From assembly GCA_014803435.1 (NCBI GenBank), contig JACYFD010000004.1, forward strand, positions 434,001 through 498,000: a DNA stretch of 64,000 nt, read 5' to 3'. The position numbers and the translations under genes are program-made. Origin of the DNA: Cellulosimicrobium terreum (GTDB lineage: Bacteria; Actinomycetota; Actinomycetes; Actinomycetales; Cellulomonadaceae). The notes beneath the pieces were generated by a model. That model made no database searches. It was given only the letters and a program-made list of their open reading frames with translations, and was not told the DNA's origin. Below, piece after piece: positions 24,817-33,137 of this stretch (position 1 is the first letter of the stretch; the number at the start of each line of letters is the position of its first letter).

Positions 24817-25325
24817 GACCCCACCACCCCAACACGCACGGCCGTCGCCGCCAGCGCTTCCGCTTCCGGCGGTGTGATGGGTTGGCCGTAGCCGGCGGTG
24901 CGGATGAGGGTGAGGGCGTCGTCGAGGAGCATGCGGACGACGAGGTCGTGTGTGGGGTCTTCGGTGTCGGTCTCGTGGCCGCGGAGGTGCTCGAGCCAGC
25001 CGAGGCGCCACCAGGCCCACCAGCGGTGGGCGTTGGGGGCACCGACGCCGCGACGTTGGGTGACGAGGAACGCGACGTCGGCGCCGGCGTGGAGGGCCTC
25101 GCGGTTGGTTTCGTCGAGCCAGCGTTCGATGTCGAGGTCGGAGGCGGTGCGGGCTTTCTCGCCGCCTTTGATCTCGAGGATGACGCCGGGGGCGAGGCCG
25201 ATGTCGCCGCGGTCTTTGTTGCCGGTGAGGGTGAGTCGGTCGGCGTGGGGGAAGCCGCGGGTGCGTGCGGCGCGGACGACGGCGGTTTCGGCGGCGGTGC
25301 CGATCTGCTTCGGTCTGTTCGTCAT
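24813..25325 (-). CDS. PD-(D/E)XK nuclease (Holliday junction resolvase-like)
   Basis: 170 residues. The core motif is GNKDRGDIGLAPGVILEIKGG, with Asp41, Glu51 and Lys53 as the likely catalytic triad, and an upstream Glu in AAETAVVRAAR. This order matches small phage endonucleases of the resolvase or VRR-NUC type that cut branched DNA during replication or packaging. The C-terminal part is Trp-rich (RWWAWWRLGWLEHL). It overlaps the ParB-like gene by four bases, so the two are co-transcribed. Confidence 0.82.
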   Translation of the reverse strand: MTNRPKQIGTAAETAVVRAARTRGFPHADRLTLTGNKDRGDIGLAPGVILEIKGGEKARTASDLDIERWLDETNREALHAGADVAFLVTQRRGVGAPNAHRWWAWWRLGWLEHLRGHETDTEDPTHDLVVRMLLDDALTLIRTAGYGQPITPPEAEALAATAVRVGVVGS

Positions 25326-25338
25326 GTGCTTGGTCTCC

Positions 25339-25818
25339 TCAGAACGGGACGACGTCGCCGGGGTGGGCGGGCCGGTGGGGTGCGGGCAGGGGTTCGGTGG
25401 CGAGGGGTGGTCGGTGGCAGGTGTGGGCGAGGACGACGAGGACGTCGCCGGCGGGGCGTTTCGTGCCGACGGTGCGCACGCCGGGGATGTGCCGCGGGGT
25501 GAGCTCGTAGCGGCCGGGGTCGCCCCACAGCTGATAGGTCGCGGTGGCGAGGATGACGGCGGCGGCTTCGAGCTGGGTGGTGGCGGTGTAGGGGTCGACG
25601 ATGGCGAGGCCGGCGATGACGGGTGCGTCGTATCCGACGAGGACGAGGCGTCCGCACGTGCAGGTGCGGGGGATGGCGCGGGTGCCGACGAGGTGGGGGT
25701 CGTCCCCGGTGCGGGTGGTGTAGGCGGCGAGCCACGGGGGCGTGGAGGAGGCGTCAGGGGTGTGGGGGGCGGTGTCGTCGGGGAGGTCGAAGAGGGGGTG
25801 TTCGATGGCGGGGATCAT
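25339..25818 (-). CDS. Phage protein of unknown function
   Basis: 159 residues. Asp/Pro-rich ends flank a central segment with CTCGRLVLVGYDAPVIAGLAIVDPYTAT and a later CHRPPL. The Cys pair and His could bind zinc. The ATG overlaps the primase-helicase stop, so it belongs to the replication transcript. Its position between primase and resolvase-like nuclease suggests a replication accessory role, without direct evidence. No family is recognised. Confidence 0.65.
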   Translation of the reverse strand: MIPAIEHPLFDLPDDTAPHTPDASSTPPWLAAYTTRTGDDPHLVGTRAIPRTCTCGRLVLVGYDAPVIAGLAIVDPYTATTQLEAAAVILATATYQLWGDPGRYELTPRHIPGVRTVGTKRPAGDVLVVLAHTCHRPPLATEPLPAPHRPAHPGDVVPF

Positions 25819-28328
25819 CAGGCGATCACCTCGCCGGTCGTGGGGTTCACGTGCAGGCCGGTTGCGGGGTCCTTGATGCCGAACAGGGCGGTGGGGAGAG
25901 GTCGTGCGCTGTGGGCGCTGTCCACCTCTCCCACCTCCCCTACGGGGGGGAGGTGGTGGGGAGAGGTCGACTCACCTCTCCGGGGAGAGGTCGGGGAGAG
26001 GTGGGGAGAGGTCGTGTCGACCTCATTGTTCTGACGGATCGCACTTCTCCCGTCCTGTTCCGGGGAGAGGTCGGAAGAGGTGGGGATAAGTCCGTCGAGG
26101 GGTGGCTGGTAGGCGTCCGACTGGGGGTCGTTGCGCTGCCGGTACGCGGACGTTGAGCGGAGCAGGCGGGCGTTGCGGGGCCCGTCCTCCTCGGCGACGT
26201 GGCCGCTGTTCACGAGCAGGTTCACGGCTTCGGCGAGCAGGCCGTTCTTGGCCTTGGTGCCGTCTTCGCGCATCAGGGCCATGAGCTTGTTGAGGCTGAC
26301 GGGCTCGCGCATGGTCTCGAGGAGGCGGGAGGCGCGTTCCATGAGCCCGGTGGGGCGGAACGGGCCGTTGTCTCGCGTGTCGCCGACGTGGCTGTCTGGA
26401 GGTGCGACGGTGACGGTGATGCTGCCGTTGCCCCCCGTGGAGTCGATGGTGATGCGTGCGGCCTCCTGGGTGCGGTCCAGGGCCCGCCAGGTGCCGCACT
26501 GGGGTCGGATGGATCCGGGGCGGTCCTTTCCGATGCGCAGGACGACGGTGCCGGCGAGGCCTTTCCCGAGGGGCTTGTCGACCTCGACGAGGTAGGAGGC
26601 GCCGTCGATGGCGGCCATCTTGGTCTGCCCGCCGATGGCGAAGCGGCCGCGGCCTTCGGTGGCCTTGACGACGTGGTCGATGAGGACGACGGCGGCGCCG
26701 GTGCGGGTTGCGAGGGTGCGGGGGACGGCGCGGTGCCATGCGGCGATGTCGTCGTTCTCCTTGGAGGCCGCACCGAACTGGCCGAGTGCGTCGGTGACGC
26801 CGTCTAGCACGGCGAGGGTGAACGGCCTGGCGAGGAGCGCGGCCCAGGCTTCGAGCTCGGCGAGCGCGTGAGGGGACATGTCGGGCCGCACGTACGTGAA
26901 GTGCTCGATGAGCGTTTCCGGCGTGCACCCGAAGGCGAGCATGCGAGCGGCGACCTGGCCGGCGTCGGACTCGAAGTCGACGTAGAGGACGGGGTTGCCT
27001 GCCCGGACCTGGGCGGCGGCTTCCGCCTGGACGACGAGCGACTTGCCGGATTCTGATTCGCCGTGGAAGTCGTGCACGAGCCCCGGGTAGAGGAGCGCGA
27101 TGCTGTCGGTGCGGACGAGCATGGTGGGTTCGGCAGGGGTCCAGGTTCCGTCGAGGTACGGGGTGAGGTTGATGGGACGCCAGGACGGCGGCAGGGTGTC
27201 GTCGTCGGGCTCGTCCTGGCTGTCGCTGACGGGCTCGGGCTGAGGGGCGAGCGCGGTGGCGCCGTCGGTCTGCGCGCTGGCGTTCGCGATGAGTCCGTCG
27301 AGGCCGCCGGGCAGGGCGCGCAGGGTGGGGTGACTTCCAAACCCGCGCGCGCGGAGCGCCTTTGCGGCGGCGGCGTGGTCCCCGCCGTGCTCGAGGACTG
27401 CGAGGGCGCCGAGCTTCGTGTACGGCACCTCCGCGTCGAACTCGGTGGACGTGGACCAGACGAAGAGGCGGTCGCGGTCGGGGGCGTGCCCGGTGGTCGC
27501 GGACCAGGGTTCGCCGCGTCCGTGCTCCTTGCCGGGGCGCAGCCAGTAGCGGGTGCGGCCGCGCGTGCTGACGAGGGTCCACCCGTAGGGGGTGAGGATG
27601 TCGGTCCAGTCCGTCTTGTTCTCGTAGTCGTCGCCGGGGGTGATGCCGGCGGTGGGGTCGTGTGGTGCGACGGGCGCGGACTTCGGGGTCTCGGGTCGGT
27701 CGTCCTGGGCGTCGAGGGTGCGCAGGAGGGCGTGGAAGGCGTCGCGCTCGTCGCGGGTCAGCGTGGGGGCGTTGTTGGGGCCGCCGACGAGCCGCACCCA
27801 CGGCTGCCCGGACGGGTGGTGGGTGCCGGGGGTGGGGGCGACGACAACGTACCCGCCGTGCCCGCGCGTCTCGGCGAGCACCTGGATGCGGGCGCCAGGT
27901 GCGGCAGTGAGCTCCTCGGGCGTGGACGGGCGGCGGGCGAGCTTCGTGTTGCCGGGGACGTCGCCCTCGAGGCGGTAGTGCCAGTGGAAGCCGCCGGAGG
28001 GGGAGCGTTCGACCCATCCGGCGCCGAGGCGGGCCCAGAGGTCGCCGAGGCCGGTGTCGGCCGCGAGGGCGGCCAGGGCCGGGAGGGCGTCGACGGCGCG
28101 GCCTTCGAGCTCGACGAGCTCGGCGTTGCCGGAGACGGCGCCCTGCACGACGGCGAGCCCGTGGTCGGTGCCGTCGAACCAGGCCCGCACCTGCGCCTCG
28201 TCCGCGCGCTCGGTGATGAACGGCTTCCACGTGACGGCGGGGGCCTTGGACCCGTCGGCGCGGATCGGGAGGACGGAGTAGCCGGCGGCGTGCAGCTCGA
28301 GCGCAGCGTCGAGGATGTCGGCGGTCAC
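25818..28328 (-). CDS. Bifunctional primase-polymerase / RecA-like helicase
   Basis: 836 residues. About 5-210 form an AEP prim-pol domain with GLAVVQGAVSGNAELVELEGRA and the signature SPSGGFHWHYRL (109-120). A second region near 240-330 is followed by a RepA/DnaB-like ATPase (about 400-610) with Walker A GESESGKS (423-430) and a Walker B-like LAVLDGVTD (about 505). The C-terminal 120 residues contain a winged-helix-like part and a low-complexity tail encoded by the repeat cluster. It would start replication and unwind DNA. The GTG start faces a rightward moron. Confidence 0.92.
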   Translation of the reverse strand: MTADILDAALELHAAGYSVLPIRADGSKAPAVTWKPFITERADEAQVRAWFDGTDHGLAVVQGAVSGNAELVELEGRAVDALPALAALAADTGLGDLWARLGAGWVERSPSGGFHWHYRLEGDVPGNTKLARRPSTPEELTAAPGARIQVLAETRGHGGYVVVAPTPGTHHPSGQPWVRLVGGPNNAPTLTRDERDAFHALLRTLDAQDDRPETPKSAPVAPHDPTAGITPGDDYENKTDWTDILTPYGWTLVSTRGRTRYWLRPGKEHGRGEPWSATTGHAPDRDRLFVWSTSTEFDAEVPYTKLGALAVLEHGGDHAAAAKALRARGFGSHPTLRALPGGLDGLIANASAQTDGATALAPQPEPVSDSQDEPDDDTLPPSWRPINLTPYLDGTWTPAEPTMLVRTDSIALLYPGLVHDFHGESESGKSLVVQAEAAAQVRAGNPVLYVDFESDAGQVAARMLAFGCTPETLIEHFTYVRPDMSPHALAELEAWAALLARPFTLAVLDGVTDALGQFGAASKENDDIAAWHRAVPRTLATRTGAAVVLIDHVVKATEGRGRFAIGGQTKMAAIDGASYLVEVDKPLGKGLAGTVVLRIGKDRPGSIRPQCGTWRALDRTQEAARITIDSTGGNGSITVTVAPPDSHVGDTRDNGPFRPTGLMERASRLLETMREPVSLNKLMALMREDGTKAKNGLLAEAVNLLVNSGHVAEEDGPRNARLLRSTSAYRQRNDPQSDAYQPPLDGLIPTSSDLSPEQDGRSAIRQNNEVDTTSPHLSPTSPRRGESTSPHHLPPVGEVGEVDSAHSARPLPTALFGIKDPATGLHVNPTTGEVIA
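25893..26091. repeat. GGGGAGAGGT iteron cluster, candidate phage replication origin
   Basis: Direct copies of GGGGAGAGGT start at 25893, 25958, 25982, 25993, 26003 and 26062, with inverted ACCTCTCC copies at 25924 and 25974 and degenerate copies to 26091. Copies at 25982, 25993 and 26003 are spaced 11 and 10 bases. Copies at 25974 and 25982 form an inverted pair with a 2-base centre. A less GC-rich stretch (CTCATTGTTCTGAC) lies at about 26021. The period does not follow codons, so it is not a protein repeat. Iterons inside the initiator gene recall λ O/ori. Origin function is inferred. Confidence 0.75.
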
Positions 28329-28343
28329 CGGTACTCTCCGGCC

Positions 28344-28895
28344 ATGATCGTCGCTGCGTTCGTCGTGTCCGTGTTCGCGCTGCTCGCGACAGCCGTCGCT
28401 GCGCTGTACACCCGCGCCCAGGCCAGGGCCGCGAAGGACCAGGTCGCGGAGGCACGCGCGCAGACCGCGGCTGCGACCGCGCAGGCGGAGTACGCCCAGC
28501 GGTCGTTCGAGCTTGAGCAGAAGCGCTTCGACCGCGAGGTCGCGCAGCTCGAGGAGCAGAAGACTCGCGTGCAGCTCGAGGAGGCCAAGGAACGGCTGGT
28601 GCGCCAGCGGCTCTCGTTCGAGCCCCCTCCGATGCCCTGGTACGTGAGCTCCGCGGGGAAGAACGCGTTCCGGGTGACGAATGGCGCCTCGCGGACGCTG
28701 TATGACGTCAGCCTGGGGTTCGATGTCGAGCCACCTCGCGTCGAACCTCGAGAGTGGGCGCGCATCGACGAGCGTGCGTCGGTGCGCGTCTCGATGTTCC
28801 GCAGCCTGCAGGCGTCGCCGTCGTCGGTGACCGTGCGGTGGAGGGACAGCCCGGATGGGAAACTCCGGGAGTGGACGACGGACCTGCCCTCTTGA
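28344..28895 (+). CDS. Membrane-anchored coiled-coil moron, 183 residues (unknown)
   Basis: An N-terminal membrane helix (about 2-23, IVAAFVVSVFALLATAVAALYT) is followed by a long coiled coil (24-92, ending KTRVQLEEAKERLVRQRLSF) and a C-terminal beta-type domain (about 95-183) with AFRVTNGASRTLYDVSLGFDV and SSVTVRWRDSPDGKLREW. The layout and the end domain resemble the gene at 21735. It is read rightward from between the primase gene and the ssDNA-binding candidate, splitting the early operon. It may act in superinfection exclusion or surface change of the lysogen (inference). Confidence 0.78.
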   Translation: MIVAAFVVSVFALLATAVAALYTRAQARAAKDQVAEARAQTAAATAQAEYAQRSFELEQKRFDREVAQLEEQKTRVQLEEAKERLVRQRLSFEPPPMPWYVSSAGKNAFRVTNGASRTLYDVSLGFDVEPPRVEPREWARIDERASVRVSMFRSLQASPSSVTVRWRDSPDGKLREWTTDLPS

Positions 28896-29006
28896 GGGTT
28901 GCGGTTCTGCACGGGGTGCCGACTCCTTCGTAGATGGTGCTCGGGTAGTGGTCCCCGCGCCCGTCTCGAACGGGCTGCACGCCTGCGTGGGCGGGGTGCC
29001 GGCGGG

Positions 29007-29693
29007 TTAGGCGGCGGTGCGGAGCGCGGCGATGACCGCTGCGTCGAGGCCGGTCGCCCCGGCGACCTGGGCGTCGTCGAGCCCGACGGCGAACAGCTGC
29101 CGCGCGAGGTCGGCCGGCTGCTGCTGCACCGGCGCGGCCGGGGCCGTCGTGGGTGCGGGTGCGGGTGCGGAGGCCGGCTGCGGGGCCGGGGCGGACGGCG
29201 GGGGCGTGGCCGGGGCGGTGGGCTGCCCGCCCACCTGGTCGCCCATGAGCGCGGCATTCCCGGCCGGGATGTACTTCGCCTGCCAGAACTTCCGGCTGCG
29301 CTTGTCGTCGGGGTCCTCGCGGTGCGTGAACGTCAGCTCGAGCGTGCCGCCGACCTCGAGCCCGGGAGCATCGGCGGCACGGACGGCGTTGCGCACGTCC
29401 GCCTTGAGGTAGCGGCCCTCGATGTAGACGCGGCGGGTGCCGTCGTCGTCCTCGATCGACGGGTCGCGCAGGTCGGTCTGCACGTCGACGTGGACGGACA
29501 TGATCGGGTCGCCGGACGGGTAGAACTTGAGGTCGCCGCCGCCGGGGTTGTTCCGGTCGTAGTCGCGCTCCTGGTACGCCTGCGGCGGGGCGACGATGCG
29601 GCCCTTGATCGAGTCGCCCGGGTTGGCGAACTTCGCGGACGGGGCACCGCCACCGCCCATGAGGACGTCGTTGGCGCTGGGGGTCGTGGTCAT
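29007..29693 (-). CDS. Candidate ssDNA-binding protein
   Basis: 228 residues. The N-terminal 150 residues look like an OB-type beta fold: PGDSIKGRIVAPPQAYQERDY, MSVHVDVQTDLRD, VYIEGRYLKADVRNAVRAA, GGTLELTFTHRE. Then comes a Pro/Ala linker (about 160-195) and a short C-terminal helix pair (ARQLFAVGLDDAQVAGATGLD). This pattern resembles SSB-like proteins of actinophages, with a flexible linker and an end segment. It stands between the RecB-like nuclease and the primase, a fitting place. The match is by pattern only. Confidence 0.6.
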   Translation of the reverse strand: MTTTPSANDVLMGGGGAPSAKFANPGDSIKGRIVAPPQAYQERDYDRNNPGGGDLKFYPSGDPIMSVHVDVQTDLRDPSIEDDDGTRRVYIEGRYLKADVRNAVRAADAPGLEVGGTLELTFTHREDPDDKRSRKFWQAKYIPAGNAALMGDQVGGQPTAPATPPPSAPAPQPASAPAPAPTTAPAAPVQQQPADLARQLFAVGLDDAQVAGATGLDAAVIAALRTAA

Positions 29694-29738
29694 CTTCTTC
29701 TCCTGGTGTGTCGTGCCGTGATGGCGTGGGTGATGGGG

Positions 29739-30599
29739 TCAGGGGATGAGGCCGGCGAGGGTGTCCGCCGGGGGCCGGTGCCCGGGCTTCGTGAGCCCGT
29801 GCCCGTCGGGGTAGCGCGCGCAGTCCCAGCAGCCGTCGGCGCGGGGAAGCTGCGTGATCCACGCATCCCGTGCGGCGTCGCTGATCGAGGCGAGCGCGGT
29901 CAGGTTGGCGTGGAGGCGGTTGGCGCGGTCCAGGGCCGCCTCGGCGCGGGAGCGGTCGTGCGGCGCGGACCACCAGACGGCGTGGTCGAGCGACGCGGCG
30001 TTGCGGGGCAGGTACGCGATCGCGACGTGGTCGATCCGGTACCCGGCGTCATTCCAGCCCTTCGCGTACAGGTCGGCCTGGGTGCGGTACACCTCGGACG
30101 GTCCCGACTTCGCCTTGCGCAGGGTCGACGGGCCGACGATCTTGAAGTCGATGACGACCCCGGTCACGGTGTCGAGCAGGTCCGTGCTCCCGGCGATGTC
30201 GACGCCGCCGATCCGCCCGACGGTCACCTTCTGCTCGGTGAGCCAGCGCCGCCCAGTCGTGTGCAGTGCGTTCCGTCGGACCTCGTGCGCGATGAACTGC
30301 TCCTCGCACCAGGCGTGCACCGCGGTGCCGATCGTGGGCAGCCACGGCACTCCGTCGTCGGTCTGCGACCACCCGGCGAGCTTTGCCGCGAGGCAGTGGT
30401 CGCAGGGGGTGCCGATCTCGGACGGCCCGATGCGCTTCTGCAGGGACCGCGGGTGGTGGACGATCGCGTGCTCGATGACGGCGCGGACGTCGCGCAGCGA
30501 CTGCTGCGGGTCGCCGCCCTCGTACGGCTGCGTCGACGGCGGCAGGGACGTGTAGTCGAACGCGTCGAGCTCGTGGGCGTCGGGCAGGGTCGTGGTCAT
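29739..30599 (-). CDS. RecB/Cas4-like PD-(D/E)XK exonuclease
   Basis: 286 residues. The RecB-type nuclease core shows HAWCEEQFIAHE, TEQKV, then D134/D140 (GGVDIAGSTDLLD) and DFK (151-153). Cys at PCDHC (66-69) and CWDC near the C-terminus form the four-Cys pattern of Cas4/AddB-type iron-sulfur nucleases. In phages this class acts in recombination or end resection. It overlaps the HNH gene by four bases and precedes the ssDNA-binding candidate. There is no CRISPR in the window, so a Cas4 adaptation role is not suggested. Confidence 0.85.
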   Translation of the reverse strand: MTTTLPDAHELDAFDYTSLPPSTQPYEGGDPQQSLRDVRAVIEHAIVHHPRSLQKRIGPSEIGTPCDHCLAAKLAGWSQTDDGVPWLPTIGTAVHAWCEEQFIAHEVRRNALHTTGRRWLTEQKVTVGRIGGVDIAGSTDLLDTVTGVVIDFKIVGPSTLRKAKSGPSEVYRTQADLYAKGWNDAGYRIDHVAIAYLPRNAASLDHAVWWSAPHDRSRAEAALDRANRLHANLTALASISDAARDAWITQLPRADGCWDCARYPDGHGLTKPGHRPPADTLAGLIP

Positions 30600-31027
30600 G
30601 CTGCGACCGCCTTCCGCGTGCCGGTCGTCTCGCCGCCGCGGGCGTTGTTCACGGCGCGCGTGACGGGCTCGAGGTGCTCGGGGTTCGCGCACAGCCGGTT
30701 GACGCACAGGTGGTCGATGACGAGGCCGTCCGGGACGGCGGCGATCATGTGCTCGTACACCCACCGGTGCACGTAGACGACGCGCTCGTCGAGGCCGAGC
30801 ACGCCGTACCCGTTGCGGGTGGCGCCCTGCCAGACCCAGCACCCGGCCGCGGTGTCCTCGACGAGGCGGTCGAATACGCGCTCCTCGACCGTGCGCCCGG
30901 GGCGGCGGACATAGCCGGCCGACCCGAGGTCGACGCCGCGGCGCTGGCGGGCGTAGTGCATGCCGCACAGGCCGTGCGCGCCCTTGCTGGTGTCCCGGCC
31001 GCAGCCAGTGACGGTGCACGTGCTCAC
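30596..31027 (-). CDS. HNH endonuclease
   Basis: 143 residues. An N-terminal zinc-knuckle-like part (CTVTGCGRDTSKGAHGLCGMHYARQ) is followed by a homing-type HNH domain: YVHRWVYEH, then IDHLCVNRLCANPEHLEPVT, with the catalytic His and Asn in place. Such phage HNH proteins may be free-standing homing enzymes or take part in DNA packaging or recombination. Its place in the early operon, overlapping both neighbours, favours a mobile or recombination gene over the packaging HNH next to terminase. Confidence 0.88.
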   Translation of the reverse strand: MSTCTVTGCGRDTSKGAHGLCGMHYARQRRGVDLGSAGYVRRPGRTVEERVFDRLVEDTAAGCWVWQGATRNGYGVLGLDERVVYVHRWVYEHMIAAVPDGLVIDHLCVNRLCANPEHLEPVTRAVNNARGGETTGTRKAVAA

Positions 31028-31275
31028 AGGTCCTCCTCGACGATGTCGGGTTCGAGGTCGAGCACGTCGCAGACGCACCCGCTGCCGGCCCAGTTGCGGC
31101 ACAGCTCGTACCCGCAGCGGTCGGTCATGCTGGGGGTGGGCATAGGGCCGGGGTCGCCGCCAGGCTCCGGGGCGTCCGGTTCGACGTCGTCCTCGTCGGG
31201 GCCGTCGTGCTCGAGGCGGGCCGCGGCGGCGAGCGTTGCGAACGCGTAGCCGCGCTCGAGGTCGAGGACGCTCAT
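31024..31275 (-). CDS. Small acidic Cys-containing phage protein
   Basis: 83 residues. The N-terminal helix MSVLDLERGYAFATLAAAARLE is followed by an acidic Pro-rich middle and a Cys cluster (CGYELCRNWAGSGCVCDVLDLE) that could bind a metal. The start is fixed by the ATGA overlap with the upstream gene. No family is recognised. It may be a regulator or an accessory to the HNH protein next door. Confidence 0.6.
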   Translation of the reverse strand: MSVLDLERGYAFATLAAAARLEHDGPDEDDVEPDAPEPGGDPGPMPTPSMTDRCGYELCRNWAGSGCVCDVLDLEPDIVEEDL

Positions 31276-31616
31276 CGGATCGTGACCGTCGTCGACCCAG
31301 CCCGCGTGTACTCCTCGAGCACCGCGGGGGACAGGTGGTGCCGCACCGCCGTCGTGTCGAGCGCCGGCTTGTACAGCTCCGGGTGCCGGCCGACCGGGAA
31401 CGCATCGCCGAGCGCCTTCGAGTCGAGGCGGGCCGGCGTGCTGACGATGACCTTGTGGTCCGCGAGGTCGGTCGTGCCCGGGTCGAGGTTCTTCGCGAGG
31501 ACGGCGCGGATGGTGGCGCGACGCGCCTTGATCCGCTCCTCGTCCTCCGCGAGCTTCGTGTCCTCGAGCACGAGCTGCTCGAGCGCGACGACGTCGAGGT
31601 GGTCGTTGGTGCTCAT
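31272..31616 (-). CDS. Helical phage protein of unknown function
   Basis: 114 residues. A charged helix (LEQLVLEDTKLAEDEERIKARRATIRAVLAKN) forms the first half. The second half, with VIVSTPARLDSKALGDAFPVGRHPEL, is alpha/beta. It overlaps both neighbours by four bases, which supports its being translated. The helical first half recalls coiled-coil-type proteins found near recombination genes in actinophages. No function can be assigned. Confidence 0.65.
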   Translation of the reverse strand: MSTNDHLDVVALEQLVLEDTKLAEDEERIKARRATIRAVLAKNLDPGTTDLADHKVIVSTPARLDSKALGDAFPVGRHPELYKPALDTTAVRHHLSPAVLEEYTRAGSTTVTIR

Positions 31617-32434
31617 GCTGCGCTCCTTCCGTCGACGCCCTCGTGGGCGCGCTCACGCTGCTTGTGGGCGTTGGCGGCGCGGGCCAGGTCGAGGCGACCG
31701 GCCCGGCGCGCTGCCTTGTCGATGGCGGAGACGGTCACGCCGAGCCGGGCCGCGGCCCGCCCGACGTCCTCGCCTGCCGTAGTCATGCGCTCGAACTCGT
31801 CCAGGTCCGCGCCCGTGCGCTCGGAGACATCGGGACGACGCCACCCGTCCACGGGTGCGGCGTCCGGGTCGTCGAGCACGTCGTCGTCCCATGCCGCGGG
31901 CGGTGCGTACCCGAGCATCGCGGCCCGGGACCGGGTGCGGTCCGACGGGCCCTGACGGGTCGACAGGGCCGCGTAGGCGGCCAGGACCGCGTCGTGCGTG
32001 ACCTTCGCGACCCAGTCGCCCCGCTGGTGCAGCACGATCGCGGACTGCCCGCGCCCCGTCAGGCCGGCGGCGGCCGTGATGTCCTCGTGCCGCCACCCGA
32101 GCGCGAGCAGCGCCTTGATGCGGCGGCGCGCACCGACGGCGGGCACGAACCCGGCCGGGGTGTCACGGTGGGCGAGCATCCGGCCGGCCCGCACCCGCAG
32201 GATCCGGGCGGCGACGTCGCGCCGCACGGTCGCCTGGCGGCGACGCACGATCGAGCTGACCGTGGTCGGTGCGACCCCGGCGGCTTCGCTGATCGCACGG
32301 GACGACCATCCGGCGTCGAGCAGCCCGCGAACGTGGGTGTGCACGGGGCTGGCGTCGACGAGACGCTTGATTCCGCGGGAGGCGTCCAGACGCCACCGCT
32401 TCGTGTACTCGGGCGTGCCGTGCTTCGTGCTCAC
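31613..32434 (-). CDS. Helix-turn-helix phage protein
   Basis: 273 residues from a GTG overlapping the upstream stop. There are three possible HTH units: about 35-60 (LLDAGWSSRAISEAAGVAPTTVSSIV), about 110-135 (LLALGWRHEDITAAAGLTGRGQSAI) and a C-terminal one (about 235-260, GRAAARLGVTVSAIDKAARRAG). Actinophages commonly carry such multi-HTH proteins in the early region. It could regulate early genes or act at the origin. No DNA target is known. Confidence 0.75.
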   Translation of the reverse strand: MSTKHGTPEYTKRWRLDASRGIKRLVDASPVHTHVRGLLDAGWSSRAISEAAGVAPTTVSSIVRRRQATVRRDVAARILRVRAGRMLAHRDTPAGFVPAVGARRRIKALLALGWRHEDITAAAGLTGRGQSAIVLHQRGDWVAKVTHDAVLAAYAALSTRQGPSDRTRSRAAMLGYAPPAAWDDDVLDDPDAAPVDGWRRPDVSERTGADLDEFERMTTAGEDVGRAAARLGVTVSAIDKAARRAGRLDLARAANAHKQRERAHEGVDGRSAA

Positions 32435-32859
32435 GGTCGACCACCCCGCTTGCACTGCACGTACACGTACCGGCCCAGCAGGGTCGCGGCCGCGAGGATG
32501 AGTGCGGGCGCGAGGATGAGGTGCGTCCCGGTGAACGGCGGCGCGTCCCACGCCACGAGCAGCCCGGCGAGAAGGAGCACGGTCACGGTGGCGAGCACGA
32601 CCGCGACCCCGGCGGGGGGTGCGGCGTTCGCGACAGCGTCGGCGTCGTCGTTGGCGCACTCGGGGCACAGGCCCCAGTCGTCGACGTCCGCGGCGCGGCC
32701 GCACCAGGTGCAGTGCTCGGTGTCGAGCTCGGCCTCGCACCCGTCGCAGAACCCGCGCGTGGACAGGTAGTCGACGGTGTCGCCGCACCGCTCGCAGTGC
32801 CGCTCGTCGTGCCGGTCCTGCGCGAGCCCGAGGTTGTAGTCGCTCATCCCGCCGCGCAT
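32431..32859 (-). CDS. Zinc-ribbon membrane protein
   Basis: 142 residues. Three CxxC pairs plus one Cys-x2-Cys (HCERCGDTVDY, GFCDGCEAELD, HCTWCGRAADV, LCPECANDD) form a double zinc ribbon in the first 70 residues. Two membrane helices follow (about 84-106 and 113-133). The start is set by the ATGA overlap. An early phage membrane protein with zinc ribbons might bind host membrane proteins, but nothing specific is known. Confidence 0.72.
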   Translation of the reverse strand: MRGGMSDYNLGLAQDRHDERHCERCGDTVDYLSTRGFCDGCEAELDTEHCTWCGRAADVDDWGLCPECANDDADAVANAAPPAGVAVVLATVTVLLLAGLLVAWDAPPFTGTHLILAPALILAAATLLGRYVYVQCKRGGRP

Positions 32860-33137
32860 CACGCCGTCTCCGTCCAGGCGTGCGCGGCGGCGACCGCGGC
32901 CTCGTAGTGGGAGTTGATGTCCTGCCCGAGCTCGACGGCGCGGACGTACGCGGCGAGGGCGTTGGCGGCGTTCTCGCAGGCGTGGGCGCGGCGGATGCCG
33001 GCGGCGAAGTCGGGGTCGAACGTGCGGCGCGCCTGCGAGGGCGGGGCGATGATCGTGGTGCCGCCGTTCTCCGCGACGACCGCGTGCACGTCCGGCACGG
33101 GTGCGCACGCGGTGCGGCGCCTGGTCTGCTCGTCCAT
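32859..33137 (-). CDS. Small early phage protein of unknown function
   Basis: 92 residues. A charged N-terminus (MDEQTRRRTACAPVPDVHAVV) is followed by a helical C-terminal part (HACENAANALAAYVRAVELGQDINSHYEAAVAA). The start is fixed by overlap with the upstream stop, and the stop overlaps the downstream start. No family is recognised. It is part of the tightly packed leftward early operon just after the immunity region. Confidence 0.65.
   Translation of the reverse strand: MDEQTRRRTACAPVPDVHAVVAENGGTTIIAPPSQARRTFDPDFAAGIRRAHACENAANALAAYVRAVELGQDINSHYEAAVAAAHAWTETA

Noticed and set aside
26023-28455. An 810-codon leftward frame rich in Arg/His/Pro over the primase-helicase gene
   Set aside because: Shadow of the primase frame; composition is not protein-like, while the other frame has prim-pol and Walker motifs.
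29739-30599. Cas4 of a CRISPR-Cas system
   Set aside because: Four-Cys RecB-like nuclease, but it is in a phage replication cluster with no cas1, cas2 or repeat array.
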